From Proteiniclasticum sediminis (lineage in GTDB: Bacteria > Bacillota > Clostridia > Clostridiales > Clostridiaceae): DNA of 64,000 nt. Where the stretch lies: assembly GCF_018128025.1 (NCBI RefSeq), contig NZ_JAGSCS010000005.1, positions 17,819 through 81,818 on the forward strand. Reading direction: 5' to 3'. This document shows, piece by piece, positions 7,950 through 15,915 of this stretch. Under the pieces are notes generated by a model, which was not told where the DNA came from, did not search any database, and saw only the letters and a list, made by a program, of their open reading frames with translations. The position numbers and the translations under genes are program-made. Every line of letters starts with the position of its first letter. Positions within the stretch are counted from its first letter, which is position 1.

Positions 7950-9878
7950 CTATTCTTCTTCTTCCATGAGGAGGGTTTCCCATTCCTCGTAGAGCTCGGC
8001 GAGTTTGACTTCCGCTTCATGGAGGGTTTGGGACACTGCCATGGACTTCTTGATGTCGGAGTAGACTTCCTCGGTGGTCAGGGAATCCTGGAGCTGGAGC
8101 TTCTCCGCTTCCAGATCCTCAATGGTTTTTTCCAGGGTCTTGAGGGCTTTTTTCTTTTCCCGCTCCTCCTTGTCCTTGGATTTTCGTTTCTTCTTCTCCT
8201 CCGTGGCCTTGGTCCGGTTCTTTTCCGGCTGCTCCTCTTCCTGGAGGTACCGCTGGGGGTTATTCTTCTTTTCCACGTAATAGGAGTAGTTTCCCAGGTA
8301 CTTGACGAGACCGTCAGCCTGGAGCTCAAAGATCGTGTTCACCACTTTATTGAGGAAGTAGCGGTCATGGCTGATGACAAAGAGGGTGCCGTCATAGTCC
8401 AGGAGCGCTTCCTCCAAGGCTTCCCGGGAGGGAATGTCCAGGTGGTTGGTGGGTTCGTCCAGGATGAGGAAGTTGGAACGTTTCAGCATGAGCTTCAGGA
8501 GGTTCACCCGGCATTTTTCGCCGCCGGAGAGATTCTCCACAGTCTTGAAGACTTCATCGCCCCGAAAGAGGAAGCTGCCCAGATAGGTTCGCACTTCCCG
8601 CTCCGTGAGCTGGGGGAAGTCGTCATGGATCTCGGAAAATACGGTTTTTTCCGGAGAGAGATCACTCTGCTCCTGATCGTAATACCCCACGGTGACGTTC
8701 TTTCCCAGGACGATGTCCCCTTTGTCGGGTTTCACTTCGCCCAGAATCATCTTGAAGAGGGTGGTTTTCCCCCGACCATTTTCTCCGATGAGGGCAATGC
8801 GTTCGCCCTTGCGTTGATGAAAAGACAGGTGATCGAAGAGCTCCGTCTCCCCGTAGGCCTTGGCCAGATTTTCGGCGATGAGTACGTCGGTGCCGCTTTC
8901 CACATCGTTGGTGAAGGCGATTTTGTAGGGGCTGTGGGCCTTGGGAGGCGCTTCCAGACGCTCCACCTTGTCCAGCATCTTCTGGCGGGATTCCGCCGCC
9001 CGGATGCTCTTTTCCCGGTTGAAGGATTTGTAGCGCTCGATGATTTTCTCCTGGCGCTGGATTTCCTCCTGCTGATGGCGGAAGGCCTTGAGCTTCACTT
9101 CATAGTCCTTTTCCTTCAGTTCCAGGGATTTGGTGTAGGGGGCGTTGTAGATCTGGATTTCCCCCTGGATCATCTCGAAGGTCCGGTTGGTGATGGAGTC
9201 CAGGAAGAACCGGTCATGGGAAATGATGAGGAGGGTGCCCTTGTAGTTTTTCAGGTACTCCTCCAGCCATTCGATGGCTGTAAGGTCCAGGTGGTTGGTG
9301 GGCTCATCCAGGAGGATGATTTCCGGATTGGACAGGAGAAGCTTGGCCAGGGCCACTCGGGTCTTCTGGCCCCCGGAAAGGATGGCCACGGATTTTTCAA
9401 ATTCCTCTTCGGTGAATCCCAGTCCCCGGAGGACCTTGTGGACTTCACCCCGGTAGGTGTTGCCGCCGCGCATGGCGTACTGCTCCTGGAGGGTCACGTA
9501 GTCCGTGATGGCCTTCTCATGGGCCTCATGGTGGGCTTCGTCATAGGGACGTTTCATTTCCTCTTCCAGGAGGAGCATCTTCTCCTCCATCTCCATGAGG
9601 GAAGCGAAGACCGTCAGGGCCTCTTCATGGATGGTCTTGTCCGGGTCCAGGGTCATTTTCTGGGACAGGTAGCCCAGGGTCTTGCTTTTGTCGATGAAGA
9701 CCTCCCCGGAAAAATCACGGATTTCTCGGGTGAGGATTTTGAACAGGGTGGACTTGCCCGCGCCGTTGGCGCCGATGAGGGCCACTTTGTCCCCTTCGTT
9801 GATATGCAGGGTCACGGAAGAGAGGATCACGTCGATCCCGTAACTCAGTTTCACTTGGTTTGCCGATATGACAATCAT
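7950..9878 (-). CDS. ABC-F family ATPase (YdiF/Uup-like)
   Basis: A 642-residue soluble protein with two ABC domains and no membrane segment. Domain 1 has Walker A GANGAGKST, signature LSGGQKTRVALA and Walker B IILLDEPTNHLD. After a charged linker (about 240-310), domain 2 has GENGRGKTT, LSGGEKCRVNLL and FLILDEPTNHLD. The C-terminal 110 residues are Lys/Glu-rich and predicted coiled coil, as in Uup and YdiF. ABC-F proteins bind the ribosomal E site and influence translation or antibiotic protection; length and coiled coil favour the housekeeping YdiF/Uup type rather than a short-linker resistance factor, but the sequence alone does not settle it. Monocistronic. Confidence 0.9.
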   Translation of the reverse strand: MIVISANQVKLSYGIDVILSSVTLHINEGDKVALIGANGAGKSTLFKILTREIRDFSGEVFIDKSKTLGYLSQKMTLDPDKTIHEEALTVFASLMEMEEKMLLLEEEMKRPYDEAHHEAHEKAITDYVTLQEQYAMRGGNTYRGEVHKVLRGLGFTEEEFEKSVAILSGGQKTRVALAKLLLSNPEIILLDEPTNHLDLTAIEWLEEYLKNYKGTLLIISHDRFFLDSITNRTFEMIQGEIQIYNAPYTKSLELKEKDYEVKLKAFRHQQEEIQRQEKIIERYKSFNREKSIRAAESRQKMLDKVERLEAPPKAHSPYKIAFTNDVESGTDVLIAENLAKAYGETELFDHLSFHQRKGERIALIGENGRGKTTLFKMILGEVKPDKGDIVLGKNVTVGYYDQEQSDLSPEKTVFSEIHDDFPQLTEREVRTYLGSFLFRGDEVFKTVENLSGGEKCRVNLLKLMLKRSNFLILDEPTNHLDIPSREALEEALLDYDGTLFVISHDRYFLNKVVNTIFELQADGLVKYLGNYSYYVEKKNNPQRYLQEEEQPEKNRTKATEEKKKRKSKDKEEREKKKALKTLEKTIEDLEAEKLQLQDSLTTEEVYSDIKKSMAVSQTLHEAEVKLAELYEEWETLLMEEEE

Positions 9879-10076
9879 TTTCTCACCTCTTACTTAACCC
9901 CTTCATTATACGGGATGAGCGGAAATGCTGTAAAGGTCCAATCCTTAAGGAAAGTATAATCATTCTGTGTTTCAATGAATCTAAACGGCTCCGGAAGTTC
10001 AGGCGCTCCTGACCTTACCGGACATTTCTCCCTCAGCCATAAAGATGCTGGGACAAACAACAAGGAGTGGAATAAA

Positions 10077-11339
10077 ATGAACGGTAAAAATAAACTTATC
10101 GCCGGTGTGGTCTTCCTGGCCCTGGCTGGAGCCATCGGCTACTCCATCTACAATTCCCGGAAGGTGAATCCCGTGACGGTGAATACCGCCGTCCTGGAAA
10201 AGGGGGAGGTCAGTAACCTGCTCCTTTCTACAGGCAAGATCACCTCCAATCAGGAAAAAAGCTGGCAGGGCGTGAACCTCCAGGTGAAGGCCGTCCATGT
10301 GGCGGTGGGCCAGCGGGTGAAGGCCGGGGATCTCCTGGTGGAGTTTGACCGGTCGGATTTGGAGACGGCGGTGAAGCAGGCGGAAATCGCCCTGGAAAAT
10401 GCGAAGCTGAATCTGGAGCAGACCAAGAGCAGCATTGCGGCAGCCAAGAAAACCAAGTCCAGCCTGGAAGCCCAGGTGAAGACCCTCAATGGGAAGCTGG
10501 CCCAGTCCAAGGCTCGGCTGGAAGAAGCCCTGAAGGATCCCCTGACCCCGGAAAATATTGCCATCGTGGCTACGGAAACCCAGGCCATTGCCGGCTATGA
10601 GTCCGCCCTGACCCAGATTCAGCAGAGTCTGGTATCCATTCCCACGGTGAATACCGCCCAGACGAAGCTTCTGGAAAATACCGTGGCGTCGGCCCAGCTG
10701 GCGGTGGATACGGCGAAAAACCGCCTGCAGAGCACGCCAGGAACCCTGACGGCTTCCTTTGACGGCGTGGTCACGGAGGTCAATGCCACAGAGAACACCA
10801 TCGCCACCATGGGCGTCACCCTGGTGACGGTGAAGGACGACCAGAATCTTGTGGTGTCTCTGAACCTGGGAAAATTTGATGCCGCCAAGGTGAAGCTGGG
10901 CCAGGAGGCCACGGTGATCTACGGGGCCAGCCGGTTCAGCGGGGCGGTGGTCTTCATCAATCCTGCCGCCAGCAGCGGCGGCTCTGCCCTGGGCGCTCTT
11001 GGCAGCGTCACCACCGTTGGAGAAAGCAGTCTGGGCGTCAAGGTTTCCATTGTGAACCCCAAGGATATTATTCTGGATTTTGATGCCGATGTGGAAATTC
11101 TCCTGGAGAAAAAGGCGGATGTCCTCAGAATCCCCGTGGAAAGCATCCTCTACAAGGCCAAGGACAAGCCCTATGTCTTTGTGGTGGAAAATGGCCTCCT
11201 GGTGGAAAAGGATGTGACCTTGGGCCTTATCTCTGACAGTTACCTGGAGTGCCTGGAGGGCCTGGCCCCGGGGGAAAAAGTTGTGCTGAACCCACAGGAT
11301 ACGCTGAAAGCGGGAGATCAGGTGATCGTCAATGATTGA
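10077..11339 (+). CDS. Efflux membrane-fusion (HlyD/MacA-like) protein
   Basis: A 420-residue adaptor with an N-terminal membrane anchor (about residues 6-25) and an extracellular body: lipoyl-like segment VNLQVKAVHVAVGQRVKAGD, a helical hairpin (about 95-180) rich in Ala, Lys and Gln, then barrel domains. ATG 10077 follows AAGGAG by 9 bases. It overlaps the downstream ATPase by 8 bases, giving the order adaptor-ATPase-permease of MacAB-type exporters. In a single-membrane cell there is no outer-membrane channel to reach, so it probably handles substrate at the cell surface (peptide, lipid or antibiotic). Substrate unknown. Confidence 0.87.
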   Translation: MNGKNKLIAGVVFLALAGAIGYSIYNSRKVNPVTVNTAVLEKGEVSNLLLSTGKITSNQEKSWQGVNLQVKAVHVAVGQRVKAGDLLVEFDRSDLETAVKQAEIALENAKLNLEQTKSSIAAAKKTKSSLEAQVKTLNGKLAQSKARLEEALKDPLTPENIAIVATETQAIAGYESALTQIQQSLVSIPTVNTAQTKLLENTVASAQLAVDTAKNRLQSTPGTLTASFDGVVTEVNATENTIATMGVTLVTVKDDQNLVVSLNLGKFDAAKVKLGQEATVIYGASRFSGAVVFINPAASSGGSALGALGSVTTVGESSLGVKVSIVNPKDIILDFDADVEILLEKKADVLRIPVESILYKAKDKPYVFVVENGLLVEKDVTLGLISDSYLECLEGLAPGEKVVLNPQDTLKAGDQVIVND

Positions 11340-12069
11340 GCTCCGGAACGTGACAAAGACCTATGAAACGGGAAAGATCAGTTTCCAGGCCCTCAAGGGC
11401 ATTGATCTGAAGATCTCCGAAGGGGAGTTCACGGGGATCCTGGGGCCCTCGGGTTCTGGAAAGTCCACCCTCATGAATATTCTGGGGTGTCTGGATCGGG
11501 CCACCACGGGAACCTATGAAATGGACGGACGGGATATCTCCAAGCTCCGGGATCAGGAGCTGGCCCATATCCGGAACAAGAAAATCGGCTTTGTGTTTCA
11601 GTCCTTTAATCTGCTGCCTCGGCTCACCATCTTTGAGAATGTGGAGCTTCCCATGATCTATGCCGGCGTGCCCCTGGGGGAGCGAAAGCTTCGGGCGGCG
11701 GAAGCCCTGACCAAAGTGGGACTTCTGGACTGGGCCAAGCACCGGCCCAATGAGATTTCCGGCGGGCAGAAACAGCGGGTGGCCATTGCCCGGGCTATCT
11801 GCAACAATCCCCGAATCATCATGGCCGACGAGCCCACGGGAAACCTGGACAGCAAGTCTGCCCTGGACATTATGCGCATTTTTCAGTCCCTCAACGATGA
11901 GGGCCGCACCATCATCATGATCACCCACGAAAAGGAGAATATCCAGTACCTGAAACGGGTCATCACCTTCCGAGACGGATCCATCATTGAGGACAGGGAA
12001 GTCTATGACCGAAAGGTGCTCAATGTGCCGGAGGATCTTCCGGAGCACCGGGCGATCCATGAGGACTAA
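11332..12069 (+). CDS. MacB/LolD-type ABC ATP-binding protein
   Basis: A 245-residue ATPase with Walker [11 protein letters not shown]-loop [12 protein letters not shown], signature [14 protein letters not shown] and Walker [13 protein letters not shown], the classic pattern of the MacB/LolD/FtsE group that drives mechanotransmission-type permeases. The ATG overlaps the end of the adaptor gene by 8 bases. A slightly long C-terminal tail ([20 protein letters not shown]) follows the His switch (MITHEKE). Works with the adaptor and the permease at 12087. Confidence 0.92.
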   Translation: MIELRNVTKTYETGKISFQALKGIDLKISEGEFTGILGPSGSGKSTLMNILGCLDRATTGTYEMDGRDISKLRDQELAHIRNKKIGFVFQSFNLLPRLTIFENVELPMIYAGVPLGERKLRAAEALTKVGLLDWAKHRPNEISGGQKQRVAIARAICNNPRIIMADEPTGNLDSKSALDIMRIFQSLNDEGRTIIMITHEKENIQYLKRVITFRDGSIIEDREVYDRKVLNVPEDLPEHRAIHED

Positions 12070-12086
12070 GGGGAAAGGAGACCGCT

Positions 12087-13304
12087 ATGCAGATCAAAGA
12101 AAGCTTTAAAATTGCCCTGGACAGCATCCTGTCCAATAAAATGCGCTCCTTCCTCACCATGCTGGGCATCATCATCGGGATCTCCTCGGTGATCACCATC
12201 CTCGCCCTGGGCGAGGGGGGACGCAACTACATCACGGGGACCTTTGAGAACATCGGGGCCACCACCATTGAAGTCAGCGTCATGGGCGAAGATTTGCGGG
12301 CCTCGGATTACTTCACCAAGGAAGACATCGCCTTTCTCAAGAACCGTCTTCCGGACATCAAGTACACCACCCCCGTGGGGCAGGCTCGAGGAAGCATCGC
12401 CACGCCCAATGGGCAGATGACCGCCGTGTACAGTGCCGGCAGCGGGGATCTCAAGTACATCGTCAATGCCGAGTTTCTGGAAGGCCGCTTCTTCACGAAC
12501 CTGGAAGCGGAGGAAGCCCGAAGCGTCGCCGTCATCGATGAAAACACCGCCCAGGAGCTTTTCGGCCGGCGGGACAACATCGTGGGGGAATCCGCCCAGA
12601 TCAGTTTCCGGAACAGTGTGCGCCGGGTGAAGATCATCGGCGTCACCAAAACGCTGAATCCCTTAGCCGGGTCCTCGAACTTCGGGTCCAACTTCCCGGC
12701 CTTTGTCTATATTCCCTATAATGTCTACCTGTCCATGCTTCCCCAGGCGGAGCCCATCGAGAGTTTCTTTGTCTCCTCCGTGAGCCGGGAAACTACGGAT
12801 CCTTTGGCCCGGAACATCGTGAACCTCTTAAAGGTCCGAAAGAACAACATGGACCGGGAGGTCTACCAGGCCAACTCCTTCATCCAGACCCTGGATCAGG
12901 TGAACAGCATCATCACGATCTTCACCACCTTCATCAGCGCCGTGGCGGCCATCAGCCTTCTGGTGGGCGGCATCGGGGTCATGAACATCATGCTGGTGTC
13001 CGTGACGGAACGGACCCGGGAAATCGGCATCCGTAAGGCCATCGGAGCCACCACCACGAATATTCTCTTTCAGTTCCTCACAGAGTCCGTCATCATTGCC
13101 CTCATCGGCGGTCTTCTGGGGATGACCCTGGGGATTCTTTTCTCCACGGTGGGGGGAAGTTATGTGGGGATCACCCCTGTGATTTCCCTGGCCCAGGTGC
13201 TGGGGGTGGCGCTATTCTCTTCGGCCATCGGCATCTTCTTTGGCATCTACCCCGCCCGCAAGGCGGCCCGGATGGATCCCATCGATGCCCTGCGCTATGA
13301 ATAA
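12087..13304 (+). CDS. MacB-type ABC permease (FtsX domain)
   Basis: A 405-residue permease with one membrane segment at the N-terminus (MLGIIIGISSVITILALGEGG), a large extracellular MacB-PCD domain (about 45-265), and three C-terminal membrane segments forming the FtsX domain, including the hallmark GGIGVMNIMLVSVTERTREI and the C-terminal YPARKAARMDPIDALRYE. Starts 17 bases after the ATPase with a GGAAAGGAG site. Completes the adaptor-ATPase-permease operon (10077-13304). No separate regulator gene is adjacent. Confidence 0.92.
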   Translation: MQIKESFKIALDSILSNKMRSFLTMLGIIIGISSVITILALGEGGRNYITGTFENIGATTIEVSVMGEDLRASDYFTKEDIAFLKNRLPDIKYTTPVGQARGSIATPNGQMTAVYSAGSGDLKYIVNAEFLEGRFFTNLEAEEARSVAVIDENTAQELFGRRDNIVGESAQISFRNSVRRVKIIGVTKTLNPLAGSSNFGSNFPAFVYIPYNVYLSMLPQAEPIESFFVSSVSRETTDPLARNIVNLLKVRKNNMDREVYQANSFIQTLDQVNSIITIFTTFISAVAAISLLVGGIGVMNIMLVSVTERTREIGIRKAIGATTTNILFQFLTESVIIALIGGLLGMTLGILFSTVGGSYVGITPVISLAQVLGVALFSSAIGIFFGIYPARKAARMDPIDALRYE

Positions 13305-13339
13305 GAAAACCTTGGCTTTTTTCTCCGGCAAGAATCCGG

Positions 13340-13345
13340 TATAAT
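13340..13345 (+). promoter_or_regulatory. -10 element of the DUF3810 gene
   Basis: Perfect TATAAT 35 bases before the start codon. The -35 region is poor (T-rich at about 13317-13322), so promoter strength is uncertain. Confidence 0.45.
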
Positions 13346-13379
13346 GGCTCTAGTTAACCGTGGAAAGGAAGGGCGGAAC

Positions 13380-14483
13380 ATGGGGATTTTCAGAAAAAAG
13401 AAATCAGGACTCCTTTCGGAGGGATATTTGTGGATGGCCATGGCGGCTCTCCTTTACGGATTTTCCCTCTGGACCCGGAGAAGTCCGGCGCTGTTGGAGC
13501 AAATCTATCCTGCCCGGATCAACCGATGGATCATCCGCCTTCTGAGCCAGCTCACGGGGATTTTCCCCTTTTCTGTGGGGGAGCTCTTTCTCTATGTCCA
13601 CGTCTTTCTCGCTGTCTTTCTCCTCCTTCGCTTTGTGATGAAGCTCTTCGGCGAAGGGGCCTTTACCCTGCTGTACCGGACGGTGTCCTACGGGGCAATG
13701 CTCTATGTGGTCTTTATGCTGGTCTTTGGCCTCAACTACAACCGGGCATCCGTACGGGAGGCCGTGGGGCTGGAGAAGGCCTACTATACGGCGGTGGAGC
13801 TCAAGGAGCTGAACCGTGCCCTCATTGCCCGGGCCAATGCCCTGCGAGCTCAGGTGGCCGAGGATGAAAAGGGCGTATTCACCCTAAAGGAAAGCACCGA
13901 GGCGACGCTTAAAAAAGCCCAGGCTGGATATGACGCCCTGGGGGATTCCCTGAAGGTCTATCAGGGAACCTACGGAAGGCCCAAGGGGGTCTTCCTCTCG
14001 GAACCCATGAACTATACGGGGATCACCGGGGTCTTTATGCCCTTCACGGGAGAGGCCAATGTCAACGTCAAGGGACCGGATCTTCTCTATCCCGCCACCA
14101 TTCTCCATGAGATGGCCCATCAGCGGGGCATCGCCTATGAGGATGAGGCCAACTATCTGTCCTTTGTGGTGAGTACTGCCCACCCCGAGGTGAACTTCCA
14201 GTATTCCGGTACGGTGCTGGCCCTCATGAGCAGCATGAATGCCCTTTACCGGGCGGACAACAAGGCTTTCACCGAGCTCTACGGCACCTATTCCGAAGGG
14301 CTTCGCCGGGACATGAAGGCCTACCGGGAGTTCTATATCCCCTATGAGGGGAAAGTGGAAAAGGCCGCCACCCAGGTCAATGACACGTACTTAAAGAGTA
14401 ACGGCCAGACTTCAGGTGTAAGCAGCTATGGGGAGATGGTGAACCTTCTCCTGGAGCAGTTTGTCCAGAAGGGATCGCTGTAA
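13380..14483 (+). CDS. DUF3810 membrane protein with metalloprotease-like HEMAH motif
   Basis: A 367-residue protein with three hydrophobic segments in the first 120 residues and a large extracytoplasmic or cytoplasmic C-terminal domain. Residues around 240 read LHEMAHQRGIAYEDEAN, an HExxH zinc motif followed by a Glu 10-11 residues later, as in gluzincin-type peptidases. This matches the DUF3810 family, whose activity is not established. Upstream GLNYNRASVREAVGL and MNYTGITGVFMPFTGEAN are family-conserved stretches. ATG 13380 was chosen because MGIFRKKK has GGAAGGG ahead of it; the earlier ATG at 13344 overlaps the -10. Monocistronic. Confidence 0.82.
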   Translation: MGIFRKKKSGLLSEGYLWMAMAALLYGFSLWTRRSPALLEQIYPARINRWIIRLLSQLTGIFPFSVGELFLYVHVFLAVFLLLRFVMKLFGEGAFTLLYRTVSYGAMLYVVFMLVFGLNYNRASVREAVGLEKAYYTAVELKELNRALIARANALRAQVAEDEKGVFTLKESTEATLKKAQAGYDALGDSLKVYQGTYGRPKGVFLSEPMNYTGITGVFMPFTGEANVNVKGPDLLYPATILHEMAHQRGIAYEDEANYLSFVVSTAHPEVNFQYSGTVLALMSSMNALYRADNKAFTELYGTYSEGLRRDMKAYREFYIPYEGKVEKAATQVNDTYLKSNGQTSGVSSYGEMVNLLLEQFVQKGSL

Positions 14484-14530
14484 ATTAAAAACATCAGTCC
14501 TGGGGTCAGGCGTGACCTTTCAAAAAGCGC

Positions 14531-14583
14531 AAAATGAACCCGCGGTCAAGCTCTTTTAAAGAGCTAGCCGCGGGTTCATTTTT
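14531..14583. terminator. Bidirectional terminator
   Basis: AAAATGAACCCGCGG and its exact complement flank an inner AGCTC/GAGCT pair; A-rich on the left, T-rich on the right, so it works for both strands. It serves the DUF3810 gene and probably the convergent small membrane protein gene. Confidence 0.88.
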
Positions 14584-14650
14584 ACCCGGAATAACCTGAT
14601 CCTGCCCGAAAAGGGCAGAGCAGTTTAGCTCGGGGATAAGAAAGGGATGG

Positions 14651-14914
14651 CTAACGAAAAATTAGGAAGACCACCAGGAGAAGAGCCCCCAGGGCATAGG
14701 TGATCCAGCCTGTGGCCTTCTTTTTGGCAAAGACGTCCCGGGTTCCTTCCAGGAGGGTCCAGAGAATCAGGGTACCGTAGCGGAGCCCATCCAAGAGGGG
14801 AGCATAGGCGGAATCGGAAAGAAAGAGAGAGAGGGCGAGGAAAAGGATAAACAGGACGCGGACCAAAGGGATTCCCTTCTTGTAGATCGGAGCATCTTCC
14901 TGACGAAAATTCAT
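14651..14914 (-). CDS. Small membrane protein, unknown
   Basis: An 87-residue protein with three hydrophobic stretches (about 20-38, 43-58 and 68-86) separated by short charged loops, one of which is RDVFAKKKATG. ATG 14914 follows GGAGG by 8 bases; the in-frame TTG at 14929 overlaps the site. I do not recognise the family. It sits alone between the terminator at 14531 and the zinc-ribbon protein, 92 bases downstream of the latter on the same strand, so a shared transcript is possible. Confidence 0.6.
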   Translation of the reverse strand: MNFRQEDAPIYKKGIPLVRVLFILFLALSLFLSDSAYAPLLDGLRYGTLILWTLLEGTRDVFAKKKATGWITYALGALLLVVFLIFR

Positions 14915-15005
14915 GAAATCGACCTCCAAATAAATAATGGATATGCTTTGATTATAGCATATCCATCGTTTTATTGCGTCTTCTTTTCCCTGGGAAGGGA
15001 GAGGC

Positions 15006-15416
15006 TTAGAACAGAATTCTCACGGAGACGTCTTTTTTGCAGTGGGGACAAGTGGCCGTATGGCTGCCGCGTTTCACGGGGAGCCGAAGGACGGTTTTGC
15101 AGTGGGGGCAGGTTCGGAATCTGGCGGTTTTTCGCTCCCTCACCTTACGCTGGGAAAGGTGCCACTTTCTACGCAGAGGATTCCAAAGGCGCAGAAACTG
15201 CTGGTTTTCCTGAGCTCTCTTCACGTAGTTTCGGGAGAAGCTCCGGAAAAGCATGAGGATGAGAAGTCCCCACATGAGCAGGCTGAGGAAGGGGGAACGG
15301 ACAAAGATGTTAAGAACAAGGAGCAGGGCGTAACCGCCGAAGAGGGCTTTGTAGAGGTCATCGGCGCCGTAGCGTCCGGCCATGAGCTGTTGCAGTTTGT
15401 ATTTCCATTTAGACAT
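15006..15416 (-). CDS. Membrane protein with C-terminal zinc ribbon, unknown
   Basis: A 136-residue protein. Residues about 28-62 form one or two membrane segments (ALLLVLNIFV, FLSLLMWGLLILMLF), followed by a basic linker and a zinc ribbon made of two CPHC knuckles (TCPHCKTVLRLP and TCPHCKKDVSVRI). The cytoplasmic ribbon may bind RNA, DNA or protein; function unknown. ATG 15416 is 8 bases after AAAGGA. The upstream in-frame ATG 15425 abuts the site. Similar small TM-plus-ribbon proteins occur in Clostridia without a named role. Confidence 0.7.
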   Translation of the reverse strand: MSKWKYKLQQLMAGRYGADDLYKALFGGYALLLVLNIFVRSPFLSLLMWGLLILMLFRSFSRNYVKRAQENQQFLRLWNPLRRKWHLSQRKVRERKTARFRTCPHCKTVLRLPVKRGSHTATCPHCKKDVSVRILF

Positions 15417-15555
15417 GGTGTCCATCCTTTCGGTTTGATCTTCTTTGATTCTATCAGGGGAAAGTTAACTTTTGCTGAAAGGCGGACCCGGAAGAGAACG
15501 TCCGAAAAAGTGAAAACTGTAACCGTTTGGTGGTTTTTTCCCAAAGGAGGATTGC

Positions 15556-15561
15556 TATACT
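15556..15561 (+). promoter_or_regulatory. -10 element of the 29-aa peptide unit
   Basis: TATACT 57 bases before the start codon of the small peptide. The -35 at a 17-base spacing is T-rich and weak. A 5-bp GC hairpin (CCGCG-TAG-CGCGG, 15587-15599) stands directly before the ribosome site. Confidence 0.4.
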
Positions 15562-15612
15562 GAATCCGTACCCAGAATACAAGGATCCGCGTAGCGCGGC
15601 AGGAGGTGCCCC

Positions 15613-15702
15613 ATGATTCTCATGCAGGTGAAGAAACTGATGATGATGGTCTTCATGGCCATTGGACTGACCCTTCTTTCCTCTGTGCTCTTTTGGGCCT
15701 GA
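15613..15702 (+). CDS. 29-residue hydrophobic membrane peptide
   Basis: A complete tiny reading frame with ATG 6 bases after a perfect AGGAGG (15601-15606) and a stop at 15700-15702, followed by its own terminator at 15733. The peptide has a short MILMQVKKL basic start, then an unbroken hydrophobic stretch MMMVFMAIGLTLLSSVLFWA, enough for one membrane span. It contains no Cys and no signal cleavage site. Candidates are a small regulatory membrane protein or a type I toxin-like peptide. Real translation is inferred from the ribosome site and the isolated transcription unit. Confidence 0.55.
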   Translation: MILMQVKKLMMMVFMAIGLTLLSSVLFWA

Positions 15703-15732
15703 GACGGATGAAAAGTGAAGTAGAAACCATGA

Positions 15733-15757
15733 CGCCCGGGTTGCCCCGGGCGTTTTT
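15733..15757 (+). terminator. Rho-independent terminator
   Basis: CGCCCGGG pairs with CCCGGGCG around TTGC, followed by TTTTT. It closes the 29-aa peptide unit. Confidence 0.88.
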
Positions 15758-15825
15758 CGTGTCCTTTTTTACAGAAGGTCGGGGAGGAATAGGGGGAGTC
15801 TTTCTTACGGACTATTTGAGTGGGT

Positions 15826-15855
15826 TAAATAATTAGATAATCATCTAATTATTTA
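15826..15855 (+). promoter_or_regulatory. Inverted-repeat operator upstream of the MFS-ArsR unit
   Basis: TAAATAATTAGAT and ATCTAATTATTTA form exact 13-base arms around AATC, ending 1 base before the -35 hexamer of the MFS promoter. AT-rich dyads at this position are typical sites for ArsR-type winged-helix repressors; the likely binder is the regulator encoded at 17200. Confidence 0.8.
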
Positions 15856-15856
15856 G

Positions 15857-15885
15857 TTGACATCGTAAAAGTCGAGATCTATAAT
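15857..15885 (+). promoter_or_regulatory. Consensus sigma-A promoter of the MFS-ArsR unit
   Basis: TTGACA (15857-15862), 17 bases, TATAAT (15880-15885): both hexamers perfect at optimal spacing. It starts the MFS gene 31 bases downstream. Confidence 0.92.
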
Positions 15886-15915
15886 GGGGGTAAGAAAAAA
15901 CACAGGAGGTTCCCC

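Noticed and set aside
7848..9959. 703-codon plus-strand frame opposite the ABC-F gene
   Set aside because: It mirrors the codon structure of the real minus-strand gene, has no ribosome site and no family resemblance.
14602..14618. CTGCCC-GAAAA-GGGCAG hairpin
   Set aside because: No T run on either strand and no neighbouring gene end at suitable distance; noted only as a hairpin.
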